Shown here: positions 6,820 to 9,733 of the stretch, piece after piece
How the letters are laid out: the number at the start of each line of letters is the position of its first letter
Numbering within the stretch: the stretch's first letter is position 1
From: Chloroflexota bacterium
GTDB lineage: Bacteria > Chloroflexota > Anaerolineae > Anaerolineales > Anaerolineaceae
Direction: 5' to 3'
DNA: 9,733 nt
Assembly (NCBI GenBank): GCA_021796375.1
Contig: JAJYJF010000050.1
Coordinates: forward strand, 1 to 9,733
Notes under the pieces: model-generated
What the model was told of the DNA's origin: nothing
What the model saw: only the letters and a program-made list of their open reading frames with translations
Databases searched by the model: none
Made by a program: the position numbers and the translations under genes

Positions 6820-7380
6820 ATGGCAGGAACTGTGTTGACCTTGTTGCTGGGCGTCATTTTCGGCTTTTCGCTCAATAAAGCCGGGCTGACCAAGTACCAC
6901 AAAATTGTGAACGTCTTTCGCTTCACCGATATGGCCGTCCTGAAATTCATGCTGACCGGGCTGGCCGTGGCGATGAGCGGGTTGTTCGTCCTGCGCGGCG
7001 CCGGGGTGATCACCTTCCCGAACGTCCCGGCCACCTACGTCGCCGGGAATCTGGTGGGCGGGCTGATCTTCGGCACCGGAATGGCCCTCACCGGGTTCTG
7101 ACCGGGCACCTGTGCCGCCGGGTCCGGCGAAGGAAAATTAGATTACATCGTCCCTGGTCTGCTGGGTTTCTTAACTGGCGCAATGATTTTTGGACTGACT
7201 TACCAGCAGGTTTTCCCGCAGATCTCCAAGCTGGCAAATCTGGGCAGCGTTGTCATCCCCGATCTTTGGAACCTCGATCCCTACCTGACCGTGCTTGCCT
7301 TCGTGCTCATCTCGCTCATGCTGTTCTACATGATCGACCGGGTGGGCTGGCAGCGCAAAGACAGTCAGGAAAAGCTGTAA
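6820..7380 (+). CDS. YeeE/YedE-type transporter, second half; probable selenoprotein (Sec encoded by TGA 7099-7101)
   Basis: Read through one in-frame TGA, this is a 186-residue membrane protein. It has about five transmembrane helices (near 4-20, 38-60, 73-93, 109-128, 154-172). The motif GTGMALTGF-U94-PGTCAAGSGEG matches the family's GxCPGT signature with Sec in place of Cys. All 27 codons between the TGA and the next Met (7183) are sense codons and spell good family sequence (GKLDYIVPGLLGFLTGAM), so frame and homology both continue. A restart at 7183 would begin inside a helix with no ribosome binding site. A hairpin with a GGUC loop follows the TGA (separate entry). The start ATG 6820 has AGGAG 8 nt upstream, inside the previous gene's end, so the halves are coupled. 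Sec94 and C98 form a UxxxC pair that might be redox-active. Alternatives are a nonsense mutation or a sequencing error in a Cys codon. A conventional annotation would report two fragments, 6820-7101 and 7183-7380. Confidence 0.85.
7104..7133 (+). promoter_or_regulatory. Bacterial SECIS-like hairpin downstream of the in-frame TGA
   Basis: The core stem CGCCG (7116-7120) pairs with CGGCG (7125-7129) around a GGUC loop (7121-7124). The loop begins 20 nt after the TGA. In E. coli fdhF the equivalent GGUC, inside the AGGUCU apical loop recognised by SelB, begins 19 nt after its UGA. A lower CCU/AGG pairing (7109-7111 with 7131-7133) could extend the stem across an asymmetric loop. A competing small hairpin, GGCA/UGCC (7105-7108 with 7113-7116), lies between the TGA and the core. 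The base after the TGA is C, as in fdhF. Confidence 0.7.
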
Positions 7381-7452
7381 AAACCAGGATCAAGGCCGGC
7401 CGCTGAGCCAAAGCACCTGCGAGCCAATGGAACTATTGGTTTGGAAAAGCCC

Positions 7453-9624
7453 ATGACAAAAACCTTTTCAAGACGAGCCTTTCTAAAATTTAGCGGAGCA
7501 ACCGCGGCAGCTTTGATGGTGGGCAACTTTGTCCCCTTCCAGGTTGCTCAAGCCGCGAGGGAAGCGGGCTTGCTGGATGCGGAGAACTCGGGTTACATCC
7601 CCAGCATGTGCGAGATGTGCGTCTGGCGCTGCGGCCTGCTGGCCAAAGTGAAAAACGGGCGGGTGGTCAAGCTGGAGGGCAACCCGGAACATCCCCACTC
7701 GAATGGAAAGCTATGCCCCCGCGGCCAATCCGGCCTGATGAACACGTACGATCCGGACCGGGTGCTCACCCCCCTGATCCGGGTGGGGCAGCGGGGCGAG
7801 GGCAAATTCCGCAAAGCCTCCTGGACAGAAGCGCTGGACCTGACCGCCAGCAAGATGCTGGAGATCAAAAAGAACTATGGGGCCGAGGCCATGATCTTCT
7901 CGTCCACCCATAACCTGAGCCAGCCGCTCTTCGAGAACCTGCTGTACGCTTTCGGCTCGCCCAACTACGGCACCCAGCGCAGCCTGTGCTTCAACGCCAT
8001 GATCGTCTCGAACCTGATGACCTACGGCATGGAAGAGCCCGACCGGATTTACGACGACAAGCTCAAGTACGTCCTGCTGACGGGCCGCAATCTCTTCGAG
8101 GCGATCTCCACCTCCGAAACATCCGCCCTGAGCCATGCCATCGACCGCGGCGTCAAGGTCGTCTACCTCGATCCGCGCTTCACCAAAACAGCCGCCAAAG
8201 CCGCCGAATGGCTGCCCATCAAGCCCGGGATGGACCTGGCCTTCCATCTGGCCTTGCTGAACGTGATCCTGAGCGAGGGGCTGTACAATCACGATTTTGT
8301 CACCCGGTACACCATTGGCCTGGACCAGCTGCAAAAAGAGGTCGACCACTACACGCCCGCATGGGCCGCGCCGCTGACGGGCATCCCGGCCGAGACGATC
8401 ACCCGCATCGCGCGTGAGTTCGCCGCCGCCGCGCCCAATGCCCTGGCGCACAACGGCTGGCGCACGTCCAATTTCGTCAACTCCTTCCACACGCAGCGCG
8501 CGATCGCAATCCTGAACGCGCTGGTGGGCAACTGGAATGTGGTCATGACCGCCGCCGCGGGGGAAGGGAGCGGCCCGCTCGGCACGCTGAAGCAGCCGCC
8601 CTACCCACGCGTCTCTGCCTTGCGGCTGGACGGCGTCCCCTGGAAGTACCCGCTCGTGCCCCTCACCATCGGCGTGTTTCAGGAGCTGCGCGACAACATC
8701 GTCAAGGGCGACCCTTACCAGCCGCACGGCTGGTTTATCTCGCGCCAGAACCCGGCCATGTCGCTCCCGGACCGGGGCAAAACGTTCCAGGCTCTCGAGA
8801 AGATGGACTTCATCGTCACCGTGGATATCCTCATGAACGACACGGCCTGGTTCTCGGATGTGGTCCTCCCCGAAGCCTCCTACCTGGAGCGCTACGATCC
8901 GTTGACCATCGTGGGCGAGCGGGCCTACCTGCGCCAGCCGGTGATCGAACCCCTGGGCGAAGGCCGGTCTGCGCTGTGGATCTATAAGCAGCTGGGCGAG
9001 CGCCTGGGGTTGGGGGATTATTTCCAGTACAAAGATGAGGAAGACTACCTGCGCCAGCAGCTGGCGCCCCTCGGGGTGAGCCTCGAGGACGTAAAGAAAA
9101 AGGGCTACTTCGATCTTCCCAAAACTGAAGCGGCTGGTTTTTCCTGGCATACTCCCAGCGGGAAGATCGAGCTGTTCTCGAACACCCTCGCCAAGGTCGG
9201 TTTCCCGGGCGTGCCGGTCTGGGAGGCGCCCCCCACGCCCGGCGAGAATGAATTCTACCTGCTGACCGGGAAAGTGGCCCAACAATCCCAGTTCGGCACG
9301 CAGAACAACCAGTACCTGCACAAATATTCGGACGAGCCCCGCCTGTGGATGAACGCAAAAACCGCCGCCAAGCTGGGCATGAACAGCGGAGATTGGGTGG
9401 AGATCACCAGCAAGGTCGGGAAAGCCCACAGCATTTTACTGGCGACTGAAGCCATTCGCCCCGATTGTGTTTACCTGACCCCCGGGTACGGGCACCTCTC
9501 CAAAGGGCTGAAGACAGCTTACGGCATCGGCGTCAGCGACTCGGTCCTTCACGTCACCTATACCGACCCCATCAGCGGTAGCCAGGCGCTCAGCCAGACT
9601 TTCGTCACGGTGAAAAAGGCTTAG
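7453..9624 (+). CDS. Tat-exported molybdopterin oxidoreductase, polysulfide/thiosulfate reductase (PsrA/PhsA) type
   Basis: This 723-residue catalytic subunit binds a molybdopterin guanine dinucleotide cofactor and one 4Fe-4S cluster. A twin-arginine signal is clear (SRRAFLKF at residues 6-13, hydrophobic stretch, AQA at 32-34), so the folded enzyme acts outside the cytoplasmic membrane. The cluster ligands are C53, C56, C60 and C88 (CEMCVWRC and GKLCPRG). C179 in RSLCFNAM sits where the molybdenum-ligating Cys is expected; it is Cys, not Sec. The C-terminal dinucleotide-binding domain begins near 601 (FYLLTGK, SQFGTQNN, LWMNAKTAAKLGM, GDWVEI, GYGHLSKGL). Length and motifs fit the Psr/Phs/tetrathionate/arsenate reductase-like group; the sulfur-rich context favours a sulfur substrate, but the exact one is unknown. 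ATG 7453 is chosen over TTG 7441 because it begins right before the Tat signal. A 72-bp gap separates it from the YeeE gene, and a ferredoxin-type subunit follows. Confidence 0.88.
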   Translation: MTKTFSRRAFLKFSGATAAALMVGNFVPFQVAQAAREAGLLDAENSGYIPSMCEMCVWRCGLLAKVKNGRVVKLEGNPEHPHSNGKLCPRGQSGLMNTYDPDRVLTPLIRVGQRGEGKFRKASWTEALDLTASKMLEIKKNYGAEAMIFSSTHNLSQPLFENLLYAFGSPNYGTQRSLCFNAMIVSNLMTYGMEEPDRIYDDKLKYVLLTGRNLFEAISTSETSALSHAIDRGVKVVYLDPRFTKTAAKAAEWLPIKPGMDLAFHLALLNVILSEGLYNHDFVTRYTIGLDQLQKEVDHYTPAWAAPLTGIPAETITRIAREFAAAAPNALAHNGWRTSNFVNSFHTQRAIAILNALVGNWNVVMTAAAGEGSGPLGTLKQPPYPRVSALRLDGVPWKYPLVPLTIGVFQELRDNIVKGDPYQPHGWFISRQNPAMSLPDRGKTFQALEKMDFIVTVDILMNDTAWFSDVVLPEASYLERYDPLTIVGERAYLRQPVIEPLGEGRSALWIYKQLGERLGLGDYFQYKDEEDYLRQQLAPLGVSLEDVKKKGYFDLPKTEAAGFSWHTPSGKIELFSNTLAKVGFPGVPVWEAPPTPGENEFYLLTGKVAQQSQFGTQNNQYLHKYSDEPRLWMNAKTAAKLGMNSGDWVEITSKVGKAHSILLATEAIRPDCVYLTPGYGHLSKGLKTAYGIGVSDSVLHVTYTDPISGSQALSQTFVTVKKA

Positions 9625-9632
9625 GGGTAGCG

Positions 9633-9733
9633 ATGATTGAGATCAAACACAAGGCATTCCTTTTTGACGCCACCCGCTGCATCGACTGCCGGGCCTGCAT
9701 GGTCGCCTGCAGCGTCGAGAATAATATCCCCAT
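9633..9733 (+). CDS. 4Fe-4S electron-transfer subunit (PsrB/DmsB-like), 5' part only
   Basis: Thirty-three complete codons are visible before the window ends. They contain the start of a ferredoxin-type domain: DATRCIDCRACMVACSVENN, with C16, C19, C22 and C26 in CxxCxxCxxxC spacing. This is the classic first cluster motif of the four-cluster subunits that pair with Mo-bisPGD enzymes. It starts 8 bp after the molybdoenzyme stop with a purine-rich AGGGGTAG upstream, so it is surely the partner gene. It would carry electrons between the catalytic subunit and a membrane quinone-binding subunit that would be encoded further right. No Tat signal is seen at its N-terminus, as usual for subunits exported together with the catalytic partner. 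Confidence 0.88.
   Translation, partial: MIEIKHKAFLFDATRCIDCRACMVACSVENNIP

Noticed and set aside
6820..7101. Second YeeE half as a pseudogene with a nonsense mutation
   Set aside because: No other lesion is present. The downstream frame and motifs are intact, the stop sits exactly at a Cys position, and a SECIS-like hairpin follows. It cannot be fully excluded without homologues.
1854..7101. Genome-wide reassignment of TGA to an amino acid
   Set aside because: TGA terminates the membrane protein (1854), the cytochrome (6266) and the first YeeE half (6816) at natural ends followed by new starts.
7183..7380. Separate small membrane gene starting at ATG 7183
   Set aside because: It begins in the middle of a hydrophobic helix, has no Shine-Dalgarno site, and is in frame with the upstream half. 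The intervening codons 7102-7182 carry family sequence, so it is the C-terminal part of the selenoprotein.
7424..7439. Small inverted repeat CCAAT-N6-ATTGG before the molybdoenzyme gene
   Set aside because: With only 5-bp, AT-containing arms, it is too weak to call a terminator or operator.
7987..7989. Possible Sec or missing Mo ligand in the molybdoenzyme
   Set aside because: The ligand codon is TGC (Cys179), as expected for sulfur-compound reductases of this family.
7711..9429. Long minus-strand open frame (about 570 codons) antisense to the molybdoenzyme
   Set aside because: It has no recognisable domain and shadows a gene with clear cofactor-binding motifs. It is a GC-driven open frame.

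Overview
This is a GC-rich bacterial segment with tightly packed genes. The gene set and style suggest an anaerobic environmental bacterium, possibly Chloroflexota/Anaerolineae-like. That placement is an inference from general resemblance, not from a marker gene. The left half (1-5087) holds ordinary chromosomal genes. They are the 3' part of a polytopic membrane protein with a TPR-like tail, an HD-domain phosphohydrolase, a small SpoIIAA/STAS-like protein, a lone AmmeMemoRadiSam-type radical SAM enzyme (AmrS) and, convergent to it, holA (DNA polymerase III delta subunit) on the minus strand with a probable TTG start.

A 338-bp divergent intergenic region (5088-5425) separates holA from a plus-strand operon running to the right edge. 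This region turns AT-rich near the operon. It carries a near-perfect CRP/FNR-family type palindrome (AGTGACGTATGTCACA), a third matching half-site, and a TATAAT box without a recognisable -35.

The operon (5426 to beyond 9733) encodes five products. These are an exported, membrane-anchored tri-haem c-type cytochrome, a first YeeE/YedE-type transporter half, a second YeeE/YedE-type half, a Tat-exported molybdopterin oxidoreductase of the polysulfide/thiosulfate reductase group, and the start of a 4Fe-4S electron-transfer subunit (PsrB-like). This reads as a sulfur-compound respiration or uptake module.

The most notable feature is in the second YeeE/YedE half. Its frame is interrupted by one in-frame TGA (7099-7101), exactly where the family has the Cys of its GxCPGT motif. 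Past the TGA the same frame continues with good family sequence to a TAA at 7380. Immediately downstream is a hairpin with a GGUC apical loop, at a distance nearly identical to that in the E. coli fdhF SECIS element. I therefore read 6820-7380 as one 186-residue selenoprotein (Sec94) and not as a pseudogene or two genes. TGA ends neighbouring genes normally, so it is not globally reassigned. If correct, the operon contains a selenocysteine version of a sulfur-species transporter coupled to a molybdoenzyme and a multihaem cytochrome.
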